Shown piece by piece: positions 8,354 to 16,207 of a DNA stretch of 64,000 bases; the first letter of the stretch is position 1; the number at the start of each line of letters is the position of its first letter. This stretch comes from Candidatus Manganitrophus noduliformans (GTDB lineage: Bacteria; Nitrospirota; Nitrospiria; SBBL01; Manganitrophaceae): positions 682,001 through 746,000 of the forward strand of contig NZ_VTOW01000002.1 in NCBI RefSeq assembly GCF_012184425.1, read 5' to 3'. Made by a program: the position numbers and the translations under genes. Below the pieces are notes generated by a model. The model had not been told where the DNA came from. It saw only the letters and a program-made list of their open reading frames with translations, and did not search any database.

Positions 8354-11300
8354 CGCCGATTTTTTTCTTTTTAGGAAACAGAGGGAAGGCCCGCTTGCGT
8401 GGGTCTCTTTATCCTGCGCTCTTAATCTTTGTCATCCTATTCGGAATCTCCCCCGCCTTTGGAAAATCACCCGGTCAAGATCTTCTCGATGAAGGGGTCT
8501 CCCTCTATCAAAAAGAGCGATACCAGGAAGCGTTGTCGCGCTTCAAGCGGGCCACCGAGCTCGATCCCGGACTTCTGAAGGGGTGGGAGAATATCGGGTG
8601 GGCCTATTACAAATTGGATCGGAAGGAGGAGGCGGTCCGGATCTGGGAAACCCTTCTCAAAATCGAGCCGGGGAATCTTCACCTGCTCAACGAAATCGGC
8701 TTTATTCACTTAAGCGGGGAGGCCTGGGAGAAGGCGGTCGTCTCTCTCCGGAAAAGCCTCCAAGTCGAACCGAACCAACCGAAGACGCGATTGCGATTGG
8801 GCGAGGCGTATCAGGCGTTGGGCCGATGGGAGAAGGCGGCACGGGAGTACGAAACGGCGCTGCGGCTCCGGCCGGGTGACCTGACGGCGATCCTACGGAG
8901 AATGGCCCTTTATGAGAAACGCGATCAGGAATTGGAGGCGATCGGCTTTCTGGAGGAGAAATTCTCTGAAACCTCCTCCCCGCTCTTGCGGTTTCACCTC
9001 GGACGCCTCCAGGCGCGGCGGGGAGATCGCGCCTATCGAAGCGGAGCCTACTCGGAGGCCGAAGCCGCCTATCAAACCGCCCTTCGGTGGGATCCGGACA
9101 ATCCCCAGTACCGGATCAACCTCGGCTGGACGAAACGGAAACAAGGGTCGACCGCGGCGGCGATTGCCGAATGGCGAGAAGCCCTCGACCGAGATCCCGA
9201 CCCAAGCCGCCTTTACCGCCCCTTGGCAGACGCCTATCTCGAACTCGGCGACAGGGCGGAGGCCCGCGCCTGGTACGAGCGGGGGTGGGGATCGGGGAGG
9301 CGGGAGCCTGAGGCGGCCTATCACCTCGCCGAAATCGCCTTTCAAGAGAATCAACGCGAGCGGGCGATCCAACGATTCAGCGATTTATCCACCCTTCCGG
9401 AGTGGGATGAAACTTGGGCGCTGCGCGTCGCAAACCTCTTCATCGCTTTGGATCAACCGGAGGAGGGGGTTTCCTTTTTCACTCAAAGAAAAACCGGGGA
9501 CCCAGGAAGGGGAAAAGCGCTCGGCCGGCTCTACGCTTATCAGGGTGGAAAGTCGTTTCGGGCCGGCGAGGTTGAGAGGGCGACACAACACTATCTTGCA
9601 GCACTCCAATTCGACAATCAGAATATGCAGGCGCTTCGGGACCTCGGCTGGTCCTACTGGAAGCAGGCGCAGTGGGACCGGTCCGAAGAGATTTGGAAAC
9701 GTTATCGCGCGGTTTATCCGGACCGTCCGGAACCGTATAATCTTCTTACGCAGATCTATCTGTACAAACGGGACTATCGCACCGCGATCGATTCAATCGA
9801 AGCAAGTTTAGCCCTCTCCCCCGATCAGCCGGATGAAAGGCTGAAGCGGGCCAAGGCTCGTTTCTGGGACGGCCGGTTCGACACGGGGAGACGGGAGGCC
9901 GAACAGCTGGCAACCCTCTATCCCGACCATCTCCCGATCCAGACCTTCTGGGGGGAGCTTCTGATGCAACACCACGATTTCAAACGGGGGAAGGAGCAAT
10001 GGCGAAAGGTGCTCGACCTCGGCTCGGTCTCTCCCAAGGCGGAGTATTTCTGGCTTCGGTCGATGTATGAATCGGGCGAATATGAGAAAGCGGTCGCCGA
10101 GGCGAAAAAGCGGGCCGGTGAGCATCCCCCGAAGCAGGCCATTCTTCGATTCTTGGCGGAAGATGCCCTCTTTCGGGAAGATAAAGAAGAGGCGGTTCGA
10201 TGGTATCGCCTCCTGACGGAAGCGTTCCCTCAACACCCTTCTTTTTGGCTGGAGCGCTCCCGGCTCTACCAGGAGATGAACCTTTTTCCGGAAAGCCTGA
10301 AAACATTGGAGCAGGCGCGGCAGGCCCACCCCGATCATCTTGAAATTCGCCTCTCCCTGACCGAGGCCGAGCGGCTCAACGGTAAATACGACGCGGCCGA
10401 GCGGCGCTACATCGAGCTGACCGAGGAATATCCCGACAACCGCCGCGCCTACATCGGCCTGCTCCAGACCCGGATCGAGGCGCGGCGCTTCAGGGAAGCG
10501 TTGGCCCTCCTGGAGCAGAACCGGAGCGCCTTCCTCAAGGGGTATGAGGTCGATCTGCAGCGGGGGGCGATCTACGCCGGGATGGGAGCCCCCGGCGACG
10601 CCGAATCGTCTTTCATGCGGGTCGCTTCGCCCGCCGAGACAACCCGCTATATTCCGATCCTCCTATATCACGGGTTGAGCGATCATCCGAGGAGCATGAA
10701 TCTTTCGGTCGATCTCTTCGACGCGCAGTTGCAGGCCCTTGGGGCCGCCGGTTATCAAACGATCACGATTCGGGAGCTCGGACGGATGGTCGACGGAAAA
10801 GAACCTTTCCCCCCCAAACCGATTTTGATCACCTTCGACGACGCCCGGATCGACGCGTTTCTCCTCGGCGACCCGATTCTGGCCAAACATGGGATGAAGG
10901 CGACGATGTTCGTTCCGACGGCGAAGATCACCGATCAAAACCCCTTTTTCGCCGATTGGGAGATGATCCGAAAATACGCCGGGACCGGACGGTGGGACCT
11001 GCAGAGCCACGGCGATCACGCCCACGATCTGATCCCGATCGACGCCGCCGAACAGATCGGCGGCTTCCTCGTCAACCGGCTCTGGATCAAAGAGCAGGAG
11101 CGGCTGGAGACCCGAGAGGAATATCTGCAGCGACTGGAGATCGATTATCGGCAAAGCCGCCGTTTGCTCGACCGGGAGGTCGCCGGACTCGATCTGATCG
11201 GCTATGCGTTCCCCTTCTCCGAGGCGGGACAGGAGAATATCGGGAACGAGCCGCGCGCCGCCGAATTTAACGAACAGCTGCTGGCGAAATATTTCCGGTT

Positions 11301-12528
11301 CGGGTTTGTCCAGGATCAAAACGGATATAACGCGATCGAGCCGGGCCCCGCTCCTGCCGGCCGGATGCTCCGCCGCTTCTCCGTTCCCCGCTCCTGGGAT
11401 GGGAAAAAACTTCTTGCGCATCTGACCGCCCAGCATCCCGGCCTCGCGGCCACGATCCGAATCGGCCAATCCTATTATTGGAGCGGGCGGTATGATACGG
11501 CGCGCGCGCTTTTCGAACGGCTTCCGGCCGAAGCGCCCTTGCTCAAAGGGGACAGCGCCTATTATCTGGCGGCCCTTTCCTATCAGCAGGGACGATATCG
11601 AGAAGCCGCGCGGCACTTTAGCCTCTCTCTCGCCGAAGGCTCGGAGCGGGCCGGGAATAGCGCCTCGCTGTTGAGGCAGATCGCGTGGCAAAATCAAGCT
11701 CAGACCGGAATCCGGTTCGGCCTCTTTCACGATTCCAACGACCGCAGCAACCGCTGGCAATCGCTCCTCTTTCGATACCCGCTCGCCCACCCGATCGACC
11801 TGTCGTTCGAGATCGGCCGGATCTCCTTTCGAGAAAACGGTTTCTCCCCGTTATCCGGCCAGGAATTGCGTGTCGGGGCGCGCTGGCAGACCTCGGCGCA
11901 GATTCTTTTGGAAGGGAGCGTTCGCGCGCGTTTCTTGGAGGGGGGAGACGATACCGGAAATTTATGGCTGACGGGGAAATATCAGGCCGACCATCAAGAA
12001 ATTCACCTCCGATGGGCGTATGAAGATGTGGAAACCCTTCAAGCGCATCGGATCGGTCTTCAGACACGGAACGGCGGATTTCGTTACCGCCTCCGGTTGA
12101 CATCGCAGTGGCGCGGCGACGTCGATTTTTTATACCGCTCTTATGAAGATGGAAACGAGCGGACCGACTTCCGAACGGGCCTCTCTTATCAGCTCCTTGC
12201 CTGGCCGGGGTGGCGGGTCGGCGCCGCGTTCACGCGGAGCGACACCCGCTTCCAATCGGACCGGTATTATACCCCGGCCGGGTTGAACGTCGGCCGCGCG
12301 ACCCTTTCCTATCGAAAGGCCTGGGATTCGGGAACGCTTCTGGAAGGAGAGGGGGGGATCGGCCTCGCCGAGGACACGCTGCGCGGAACCCGCTGGGTGG
12401 GATATGGCGAGATCAAATCGGTTCAGGCCTGGACCGACCAGATCCGATCGAGCCTCGCCTGGGACTACAACCGCTCGCCGGGCTACCGTAGTTGGACGGT
12501 GGAGGCGATGGCCCACTATCGGTTCTGA
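8350..12528 (+). CDS. TPR - polysaccharide deacetylase - outer-membrane beta-barrel fusion (PgaB + PgaA-like)
   Basis: 1392 residues from the ATG at 8350, coupled by ATGA overlap to the previous gene. A hydrophobic signal segment (about 18-38) is followed by some 18 tetratricopeptide repeats (about 38-755). A PgaB-type deacetylase domain (about 765-1050) has intact residues: TFDD (D830, D831) and H-x4-H in SHGDHAHD (H887, H892), matching the base plus metal ligands described for PgaB. Two more TPR-like helices (about 1060-1110) precede a C-terminal beta-barrel of about 280 residues with alternating aromatic/polar strands and a terminal Phe (AMAHYRF), as in PgaA porins. In E. coli, PgaA (TPR+porin) and PgaB (deacetylase) are separate proteins; here both functions seem joined in one chain spanning periplasm and outer membrane. 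Partner synthase at 4796. Confidence 0.88.
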   Translation: MTPIFFFLGNRGKARLRGSLYPALLIFVILFGISPAFGKSPGQDLLDEGVSLYQKERYQEALSRFKRATELDPGLLKGWENIGWAYYKLDRKEEAVRIWETLLKIEPGNLHLLNEIGFIHLSGEAWEKAVVSLRKSLQVEPNQPKTRLRLGEAYQALGRWEKAAREYETALRLRPGDLTAILRRMALYEKRDQELEAIGFLEEKFSETSSPLLRFHLGRLQARRGDRAYRSGAYSEAEAAYQTALRWDPDNPQYRINLGWTKRKQGSTAAAIAEWREALDRDPDPSRLYRPLADAYLELGDRAEARAWYERGWGSGRREPEAAYHLAEIAFQENQRERAIQRFSDLSTLPEWDETWALRVANLFIALDQPEEGVSFFTQRKTGDPGRGKALGRLYAYQGGKSFRAGEVERATQHYLAALQFDNQNMQALRDLGWSYWKQAQWDRSEEIWKRYRAVYPDRPEPYNLLTQIYLYKRDYRTAIDSIEASLALSPDQPDERLKRAKARFWDGRFDTGRREAEQLATLYPDHLPIQTFWGELLMQHHDFKRGKEQWRKVLDLGSVSPKAEYFWLRSMYESGEYEKAVAEAKKRAGEHPPKQAILRFLAEDALFREDKEEAVRWYRLLTEAFPQHPSFWLERSRLYQEMNLFPESLKTLEQARQAHPDHLEIRLSLTEAERLNGKYDAAERRYIELTEEYPDNRRAYIGLLQTRIEARRFREALALLEQNRSAFLKGYEVDLQRGAIYAGMGAPGDAESSFMRVASPAETTRYIPILLYHGLSDHPRSMNLSVDLFDAQLQALGAAGYQTITIRELGRMVDGKEPFPPKPILITFDDARIDAFLLGDPILAKHGMKATMFVPTAKITDQNPFFADWEMIRKYAGTGRWDLQSHGDHAHDLIPIDAAEQIGGFLVNRLWIKEQERLETREEYLQRLEIDYRQSRRLLDREVAGLDLIGYAFPFSEAGQENIGNEPRAAEFNEQLLAKYFRFGFVQDQNGYNAIEPGPAPAGRMLRRFSVPRSWDGKKLLAHLTAQHPGLAATIRIGQSYYWSGRYDTARALFERLPAEAPLLKGDSAYYLAALSYQQGRYREAARHFSLSLAEGSERAGNSASLLRQIAWQNQAQTGIRFGLFHDSNDRSNRWQSLLFRYPLAHPIDLSFEIGRISFRENGFSPLSGQELRVGARWQTSAQILLEGSVRARFLEGGDDTGNLWLTGKYQADHQEIHLRWAYEDVETLQAHRIGLQTRNGGFRYRLRLTSQWRGDVDFLYRSYEDGNERTDFRTGLSYQLLAWPGWRVGAAFTRSDTRFQSDRYYTPAGLNVGRATLSYRKAWDSGTLLEGEGGIGLAEDTLRGTRWVGYGEIKSVQAWTDQIRSSLAWDYNRSPGYRSWTVEAMAHYRF

Positions 12529-12554
12529 CGAAAGCGCCCCGTCTCGGGATGGCC

Positions 12555-13622
12555 TCAACGGCCGGTTTTCCGGCCGCTTCGTTCGGCCAGGCGCGGAAGA
12601 AATTCCGGATCTTGCCTTCCCAGGCTCCAGAAGACGACATTCCGGTAGCCAAACGACTCCAAGGCGGCGATCTTCTCCATCAAACTCTCGGCATCTTCAT
12701 AATAGACCGTGTGGCGGCCTCCTGCGTCGGTGTAGATGAAATAAGGAACGTTTCCGTTCGGATCACGCAGGATCTCCGCTCGATGGGCCTCGGCGAGAGA
12801 AGCGGCGCGATCATATTGAACCCCCTCCGCGTGCTCCCCTCCCCATTTCATCCCGCTGACCTTGAGAATCGGGACCACCCGCTCGCGAGGGCATTGGCTC
12901 TCGGCAAACTGAAGGATCTCTTTGATCCAGGCAGGGGTGGCGATCGGGCCGGGGCCGCTTTTTCCGCTGTGAAGATTGTAAAGCATGATCTGCAATCGAT
13001 CGGCCGATCGGCAGAGGTCGGCCCAGTCGGCGGCGCCGGGCCCGTCGGCGCGGCTCTCCCGCGCCTTCGGTTGAACGGTGACCGATAAGAGAATCCCCTT
13101 CTGCTTTAAATCGGCCGCCAGCTCACGGATAAACAGGCTAAAAAGATCCCGATCGACCGCCCGAAGATTTTCATAGTCGATATCGACCCCGGCAAAGCCG
13201 TGCGTCGCCGCGAGCCTGACGATCTCGCTTCGGTGCTGCCGGCGACGATCCGGATCGCTCAGGAGATCGTGGATGACCTGCGGGTCTTTCAAGATGACCG
13301 CTCCCCCCGCAGACGGTTTGACGTCGTTCACGACCGTCAGCCAGGGAAGCGCGTTGCCCTCCTTGACCCGTCCCGCTTCCAGATTGAACGGAATGTTCTT
13401 GTTGGCGAAAACCGGAGCACCTTCCGAATCGAGGTGGGCGGCGAAGAAATAGATGTCGTTGAGGAGCGACGGCGCGCTCCGAACTGAATCGATTCCTCGG
13501 TTGTAATCCCAATAAGTCACCCAGGCGCCGAGCCGCGCCGGCTTCGCTCCGCCGGACGCACAGGCAGCCAGGAAGAGCGGGAGGATAAAAAGAGACATAC
13601 GGAAGCGCCGTCCTAGCAACAT
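12555..13622 (-). CDS. GH18-like glycoside hydrolase lipoprotein
   Basis: 355-residue exported lipoprotein with lipobox LAAC near residue 20 (FILPLFLAACASGG). The barrel has the GH18 (chitinase/endo-beta-N-acetylglucosaminidase) active-site strand GFAGVDIDYENL: the DxDxE core is intact, but the first Asp of DxxDxDxE is Ala. Further GH18-like strands are LLSVTVQPK, LQIMLYN and VVFWSLGRQDP. Start ATG at 13622 with AAGG nine bases upstream; ATG 13598 (MSLFILP) is an alternative. It converges on the exopolysaccharide operon with a 26-bp gap. A role in trimming that polymer is attractive but only inferred; peptidoglycan or spore-type GH18 relatives are possible. Confidence 0.8.
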   Translation of the reverse strand: MLLGRRFRMSLFILPLFLAACASGGAKPARLGAWVTYWDYNRGIDSVRSAPSLLNDIYFFAAHLDSEGAPVFANKNIPFNLEAGRVKEGNALPWLTVVNDVKPSAGGAVILKDPQVIHDLLSDPDRRRQHRSEIVRLAATHGFAGVDIDYENLRAVDRDLFSLFIRELAADLKQKGILLSVTVQPKARESRADGPGAADWADLCRSADRLQIMLYNLHSGKSGPGPIATPAWIKEILQFAESQCPRERVVPILKVSGMKWGGEHAEGVQYDRAASLAEAHRAEILRDPNGNVPYFIYTDAGGRHTVYYEDAESLMEKIAALESFGYRNVVFWSLGRQDPEFLPRLAERSGRKTGR

Positions 13623-13649
13623 CGCAAAATACCTTGTTGAGTGTAGCGG

Positions 13650-13667
13650 CCGCGCGTTCACGCGCGG
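13650..13667. repeat. Intergenic palindrome CCGCGCGT-TC-ACGCGCGG
   Basis: Perfect 8-bp arms with a 2-nt loop lie in the GTAG(C)GGC...-type setting also seen in the palindromes at 22059 and 48908. It sits 28 bp upstream of the GH18 gene start and does not look like a terminator. Confidence 0.45.
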
Positions 13668-13776
13668 TCGAAAGGGAGGAAATCTTTGAACGATGTAAAA
13701 ATTTGGATTTTCTATTTTGAATTGAAACAGATTAAATCTCAAAAATCTAGACCTGGCCCTTTTCCCCAGCATGCTT

Positions 13777-13783
13777 GTTAGGC
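13777..13783 (-). other. Solitary attC core (GCCTAAC), left end of cassette array
   Basis: On the minus strand GCCTAAC follows the YciI-like gene stop by about 22 bp, where the R'' box of that cassette's attC should be. No matching L'/R' half is found further on, so this attC looks cut off at the junction with the GH18 region. Confidence 0.4.
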
Positions 13784-13805
13784 CACACGGTCCAGCAAAC
13801 TCCTA

Positions 13806-14147
13806 TCAGGACTCCGGGTCGAACATGATCTCGCGAACCTCCTGCGCGCAGCGACACCCAGCGGCGATCCGGGCAGCCCAAACGAGTGCCTCCTCACGTG
13901 AAGAAACCTCGATGATTGAAAACCCGCCGATAACTGCCTTTGTCTCCGGCACTGGTCCGACCGAGATGGTCCCGTCTGTGGCAACAATGGTCGATTGCTG
14001 GCGCTGGACACCGCCGCCGAAGATCCAGACCCCTGCGGCCTTTGCTTCCCGAACCACATTATGTGATGCTTCGGCCACCAACGGCCAATCTTCATCAGGA
14101 ATATGGTCCATCGAGCCGTCATCAAACGAAATCAAGTACCGAGGCAT
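13806..14147 (-). CDS. YCII-domain protein (cassette gene)
   Basis: 113-residue cytoplasmic protein of the YCII/DGPF family (alpha-beta ferredoxin-like dimers, function mostly unknown). Visible are MPRYLISFDDGSMDHIP, the strand GPVPETKAVIGGFSIIEV and the helix SREEALVWAARIAAGCRCAQEVREI, the usual YCII layout. The ATG at 14147 lies 20 bp after the GTTAGGC core of the attC at 14168, the normal position of a cassette gene. No promoter of its own is evident. YCII genes are frequent passengers of integron arrays. Confidence 0.82.
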   Translation of the reverse strand: MPRYLISFDDGSMDHIPDEDWPLVAEASHNVVREAKAAGVWIFGGGVQRQQSTIVATDGTISVGPVPETKAVIGGFSIIEVSSREEALVWAARIAAGCRCAQEVREIMFDPES

Positions 14148-14167
14148 CGTATCGTTCCTTCTTTGTG

Positions 14168-14241
14168 GCCTAACGATTCGGTTCAGCGGCGGGCCGCGCA
14201 GCGGACCGTCCGCTGCAACCGGTCAAATTTACACCTGTTAA
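14168..14241 (-). other. attC site 1 (integron cassette recombination site, somewhat degenerate)
   Basis: Minus-strand order: weak R'' (GTC/GTT-AAA region at 14222-14241 on plus), L'' GGTTGCAGCGG (14220-14210), a GC-rich centre, L' CCGCTGAACC (14189-14180), 5-bp spacer GAATC, R' GTTAGGC (14174-14168). L' and L'' pair perfectly apart from one unpaired G in L'', the extrahelical-base pattern of attC. It lies between two same-direction small genes. Confidence 0.6.
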
Positions 14242-14253
14242 AATTGAAGGTCA

Positions 14254-14679
14254 CTAATATGGGATAATTTTTCCACATTGTATACAGCTCGCTGAACTTA
14301 ACTCGGTAATGGCGATAGGAAACCCATGGATTCTGTTTGTGTCAGAATGGCACACAACCTTGACTGCGCCCATATCACCAACCCATTTCCCTCCTTTAAG
14401 CGCAATGCCAGTAGTGCCGGACCCAACATAAACGATATTAATTCTGTTTTTACTGTCTATCTGGACATGGCCCGAGGCAACAGCAGTAACGATATAGTTT
14501 TGGTAGCTCTCAGAAGCAACGCCAGTAAATACAGTCTTATAGTCACCACAGGAAGAAGGAAGCGTGTGCTTTATGTATTTGTCAAGCTTATAGCTGTTGT
14601 CCGTAAGACCATCGCCTTTGGGAGGAGGCAGCAAGGTTCCATTGATAACTGCACAGCCATGACAGAAGTAGGTACGCAT
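14254..14679 (-). CDS. Hypothetical cassette protein with CxxC pairs
   Basis: 141 residues, not recognised. It has CHGC near the N-terminus (C6/C9) and CIQCGK near the C-terminus (C132/C135), which could form a zinc ribbon. The middle is beta-rich (NYIVTAVASGHVQID, NRINIVYVGSGTTGI). No signal peptide or membrane segment. ATG 14679 lies 12 bp after the R' core of attC 2, and attC 1 follows its stop. Base composition is lower in G+C than the chromosome backbone, consistent with acquisition as a cassette. Confidence 0.65.
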   Translation of the reverse strand: MRTYFCHGCAVINGTLLPPPKGDGLTDNSYKLDKYIKHTLPSSCGDYKTVFTGVASESYQNYIVTAVASGHVQIDSKNRINIVYVGSGTTGIALKGGKWVGDMGAVKVVCHSDTNRIHGFPIAITELSSASCIQCGKIIPY

Positions 14680-14691
14680 CGGTCTCTATTC

Positions 14692-14780
14692 GCCTAACGA
14701 TAAAGCTGATCCGCCGCTGAAACGACCCTCATAAACCATGCGGGCTTGATAGCGGTCGGGGCTCCAGCAACTGGTTGGGC
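14692..14780 (-). other. attC site 2 (89 bp)
   Basis: Minus strand: R'' GCCCAAC (14780-14774), 5-bp spacer, L'' GCTGGAGCCCCGACCGC, a central loop, L' GCGGCGGATCAGCT, 5-bp spacer TTATC, R' GTTAGGC (14698-14692). GCTG-G-A versus GCTG-A leaves one unpaired G, as expected for attC. A further lone GCCTAAC (14853-14847) overlaps the stop codon of the upstream cassette gene and may be the remnant of another site. Confidence 0.8.
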
Positions 14781-14847
14781 ACAAGGAACGATGCCAATAA
14801 TAATAGGGATGTGTTCCTCATTTTCCTAGTCCGTGTTGACTGCCGGG

Positions 14848-15216
14848 TTAGGCACTTTTTGGCAATGTTTTCGATACGATGCCACGTTCATTCTCTCTCT
14901 CGGTTGGCGGCAAGTGAATTTGCATTTCAAGTGAGGCGATTCCAATATTGACAGTTGCCGTGAGTGAAACAGGCTGATCCGACAACGGTCGCGTTTTGAG
15001 TTCCTCTATGGCGATTTCGAGGATGCTACACATCTGTGCCGTTGAGGCGCGTACCGCCTTTTCGTTGAGCGCCTCGGTCATGTTGGTCGCAGTATTCGCC
15101 AACGAGTCGACGCCTCCCTTGACCGAAGTGGTGATCCCTTCCATGGCATCATTCGCCTTTGTTGCTACCTGTGCTCCGAGTTCTTTTATTTTGTCGAGCA
15201 TGGATAGAGCCCCCAT
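14848..15216 (-). CDS. Hypothetical cassette protein, helical N-terminus
   Basis: 122 residues, family not recognised. Residues 1-70 are amphipathic helix (DKIKELGAQVATKANDAMEGI, SVKGGVDSLANTATNMTEAL), resembling small phasin/apolipoprotein-like helical proteins. Residues 80-110 look like beta strands (VSLTATVNIGIASLEMQIHL). ATG 15216 is 20 bp after the R' core of attC 3. The TAA stop at 14848-14850 lies inside a GCCTAAC core. Soluble, no export signal. Confidence 0.65.
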   Translation of the reverse strand: MGALSMLDKIKELGAQVATKANDAMEGITTSVKGGVDSLANTATNMTEALNEKAVRASTAQMCSILEIAIEELKTRPLSDQPVSLTATVNIGIASLEMQIHLPPTERENERGIVSKTLPKSA

Positions 15217-15236
15217 TTAATTTCGTTTCGCGATAC

Positions 15237-15322
15237 TGCTAACGTAAAGCTGAGCCGACCGCGAAGCGATGCGGCCTAAAACGCGACGGTTTGATGCGGT
15301 CGGCTCCAGTGCCGTGTTAGGA
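15237..15322 (-). other. attC site 3 (86 bp, textbook structure)
   Basis: Minus strand: R'' TCCTAAC (15322-15316), 6-bp spacer, L'' CTGGAGCCGACCGC (15309-15296), a 33-nt loop, L' GCGGTCGGCTCAG (15262-15250), 6-bp spacer, R' GTTAGCA (15243-15237). The arms pair over 13 bp with exactly one unpaired G in L''. This is the single-strand fold recognised by integron integrases. Confidence 0.85.
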
Positions 15323-15348
15323 TCATTTCTCCTGTGCATGCAATAATA

Positions 15349-15717
15349 TTACGGGGCATTACCTGAAACAGGTTTTATTCTCCACAAATTACCCTTCACC
15401 TCATACCAAACGCGATAATAGATGAGGGGAATAGAAAATACCCGGTGCTCTACATCTATATCCGTCATGAAATCGCCGTTCCCATTCTTTAAGGCGTCAT
15501 TTACAGCATTATCTATTCGAGGAAGCCCGAAAGGTATAATGAACCAAATTCTCTTATCCTTTCCTATTACTTTACTGCCGACCTTCTCAGATGGCTGCGA
15601 AAGATCTACATTCTTTGTGGTCAGCATCGAGAAGTGAGCAATTTCAAATGTGGCACATCCTGATAATAAAGACACAGAGAATGCAAATAAAAATAGCGGA
15701 TAGAAGAGGTTCTTCAT
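15349..15717 (-). CDS. Small lipoprotein, cassette gene
   Basis: 122 residues with a lipoprotein signal peptide (LFLFAFSVSLLSGCATF, lipobox LSGC, Cys at about 21). The mature part contains NVDLSQPSEKVGSKVIGKD and a hydrophobic strand IWFIIPFGLPRIDNAVNDAL. No family assigned. AT-richer than neighbours. It is the fourth same-direction gene of the array, with attC 3 just after its stop and a half attC 32 bp before its start. Confidence 0.68.
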   Translation of the reverse strand: MKNLFYPLFLFAFSVSLLSGCATFEIAHFSMLTTKNVDLSQPSEKVGSKVIGKDKRIWFIIPFGLPRIDNAVNDALKNGNGDFMTDIDVEHRVFSIPLIYYRVWYEVKGNLWRIKPVSGNAP

Positions 15718-15748
15718 ATTTTCCCTCGTTAGTCTATAAAAAAGACTC

Positions 15749-15776
15749 CTAACTGAAAGCTAACCGGCGCGCGCTG
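15749..15776 (-). other. Half attC (L'-R' only) next to the RAYT remnant
   Basis: Minus strand GCGCGCCGGTTAGC-TTTCA-GTTAGGA has the same L'/spacer/R' layout as attC 3 (CGGCTCAGC-TTTAC-GTTAGCA). No matching L''/R'' half exists on the other side; the sequence runs straight into the transposase pseudogene. The array seems truncated here. Confidence 0.5.
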
Positions 15777-15810
15777 TTTGCAAATTCCGAAATTCCGGGG
15801 ACACCATACT

Positions 15811-16176
15811 TTAATTCTGTATGCTTCGCTTCGGTCCCGGCTTTCGACGATGAAAAATACAGCCCAATCCTTTTTCAAGTTTGGCCACAAACCCTTCCTC
15901 TCCAAGAGGACGCCCCGTCCGCTCATGATGCCGATGCGCCTCACCGATCGCGCGTCGTAAACCTTCTTCAGAGCGCGGCACCGCAATCAAATGCATGTGG
16001 TTCGGCATCAGGCAGTATGCCCAAACCTCCACCTTGAAGTGAGCGCTCTATTGGGCCATCAGCCGGATGTAGGCGTGGCAGTCCCCATCATGAAAAAATG
16101 TTTGTTGCCGACGGTTGCCACGTTGTGTGATGTGGAGGGGAAAACCAGTTGCAACCACTCGTGCTATTCTCGCCAT
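15811..16176 (-). pseudogene. REP-associated tyrosine transposase (RAYT, Y1_Tnp) remnant
   Basis: Read from ATG 16176 the frame gives MARIARVVATGFPLHITQRG, typical of RAYTs, then DGDCHAYIRLMAQ, an in-frame TAG (codon 43), then VEVWAYCLMPNHMHLIAVPR with the HUH-type motif (HMH). After GLRRAIGEAHR it jumps straight to HERTGRPLGEEGFVAKLE, the normal C-terminal end. About 80 residues are missing between, including the segment that carries the catalytic tyrosine (YVELNPVRA region in relatives). Nonsense mutation plus in-frame deletion make it inactive. It ends at a TAA at 15811. Confidence 0.88.
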
Positions 16177-16207
16177 GACGGCAAGGTATCCCTCTGTCTG
16201 AGCCGAG

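Noticed and set aside
12559-12576. CGGCCGG-TTTT-CCGGCCG hairpin as a bidirectional terminator between the fusion gene and GH18 gene
   Set aside because: The stem lies inside the GH18 coding end and no T-run follows on either strand; left unassigned.
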